Assembly: GCA_020436085.1 (NCBI GenBank)
Contig: JAGQYM010000008.1
Coordinates: 57,960 to 121,959, forward strand
Direction of reading: 5' to 3'
DNA: 64,000 nucleotides
Source: Cyclobacteriaceae bacterium
Lineage (GTDB): Bacteria > Bacteroidota > Bacteroidia > Cytophagales > Cyclobacteriaceae
Shown here: positions 63,816-64,000 of the stretch, piece by piece
Layout of the letters: the number at the start of each line of letters is the position of its first letter
Numbering within the stretch: position 1 is the stretch's first letter
Program-made: the position numbers and the translations under genes
Notes under the pieces: generated by a model
Told to the model about the DNA's origin: nothing
The model's input: only the letters and a program-made list of their open reading frames with translations
Databases searched by the model: none

Positions 63816-63823
63816 TATATTTG
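63816..63823 (+). promoter_or_regulatory. -7 promoter element for the queD-like gene
   Basis: TATATTTG matches TAnnTTTG perfectly and lies 16 bases before the ATG at 63839. A TTTTG upstream is only about 12 bases away, too close for a normal -33 element. Confidence 0.45.
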
Positions 63824-63838
63824 CGCCAGAATAAAGGT

Positions 63839-64000
63839 ATGGTATACGTTAGTCGAAAGGAGCACTTCAACGCAGCTCATAAATTGTACAACCCGGCCTG
63901 GACTCCCGAAAAGAATGTCGAGGTGTTTGGCCCGTGTGCTAATGAAAATTGGCACGGGCATAACTTTGATCTCATCGTGACCGTAAAAGGTAAACCTGAT
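63839..64000 (+). CDS. 6-carboxytetrahydropterin synthase / QueD-like (3' end cut by window)
   Basis: The first 54 codons only. H9 and H14 in EHFNAAH and H39/H41 in NWHGHNF are the zinc-binding histidines of the 6-pyruvoyl-tetrahydropterin synthase/QueD family; C33 (GPCANEN) matches the catalytic cysteine. QueD supplies 6-carboxytetrahydropterin to QueE, which is encoded at 52.6 kb, so a queuosine role is likely; a pterin role remains possible for this family. Perfect -7 element just upstream. Confidence 0.85.
   Translation, partial: MVYVSRKEHFNAAHKLYNPAWTPEKNVEVFGPCANENWHGHNFDLIVTVKGKPD

Noticed and set aside
1-64000. Mobile element, prophage, CRISPR or defence island
   Set aside because: No transposase, integrase, direct-repeat array, tRNA-linked insertion or run of phage genes was seen; neighbouring genes are mainly housekeeping and envelope functions in uniform composition.

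Overview
This window is a gene-dense chromosomal stretch from a Bacteroidota bacterium, most likely of the order Cytophagales. The taxonomic inference rests on several independent signs. Two secreted subtilases end in type IX secretion (T9SS) sorting domains. Several start regions carry the Bacteroidota -7 promoter element TAnnTTTG. A pheA-aminotransferase-tyrA-DAHP synthase/chorismate mutase cluster of Bacteroidota type is present, along with TPR-containing histidine kinases, PD40/OmpA proteins and many short lipoproteins with acidic residues after the lipid cysteine. I see no phage, insertion sequence, CRISPR array, rRNA or tRNA, and no intergenic gap above about 300 bases.

Layout. 1-3.4 kb: aromatic amino acid operon (pheA end, aminotransferase, tyrA, aroF-CM). 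3.5-6.4 kb: TPR sensor kinase plus LytTR response regulator. 6.6-10.6 kb: three envelope proteins (PKD lipoprotein, secreted unknown, lipocalin-like lipoprotein), closed by a hairpin shared with a convergent MscS channel. 11.9-23.1 kb: thioester alpha-2-macroglobulin, penicillin-binding protein 1C, and two OmpA-type proteins with SPOR-like N-termini. 23.1-27.6 kb (minus strand): cystathionine beta-synthase-like enzyme plus a TPR/DHp protein without a kinase ATPase domain, and pyrR-pyrB. 27.6-31.1 kb: two paralogous secreted proteins of unknown function and an EVE-domain protein. 31.3-37.4 kb: LPS heptosyltransferase-like gene, a long PurF-type amidotransferase, a TPR histidine kinase and glutamate racemase. 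37.5-44.9 kb: fabI-ispE; tgt-LptF/G-EamA on the minus strand; and aminopeptidase P-DUF4198-RidA. 44.9-49.7 kb: small housekeeping and unknown genes, including a 46-residue lipoprotein and a nucleotidyltransferase/partner pair. 49.8-53.2 kb: lepA, folD, queE. 53.3-62.8 kb: PorE-like TPR/PD40/OmpA protein, Calx-beta lipoprotein and two tandem T9SS subtilases. 62.8-64 kb: hldD, and divergently the start of a QueD-like gene.

How the genes connect. Queuosine synthesis is represented at three separated loci (tgt, queE, queD-like). Heptose/LPS functions occur as hldD, a GT9 transferase and an LptF/G permease. Envelope maintenance and surface biology dominate the accessory content (A2M-PBP1C, OmpA proteins, T9SS cargo, surface lipoproteins). 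Signalling is by three TPR-fused kinase-like proteins. Convergent genes are packed so tightly that four pairs interleave their stop codons in one TTAA or TTAG tetranucleotide.
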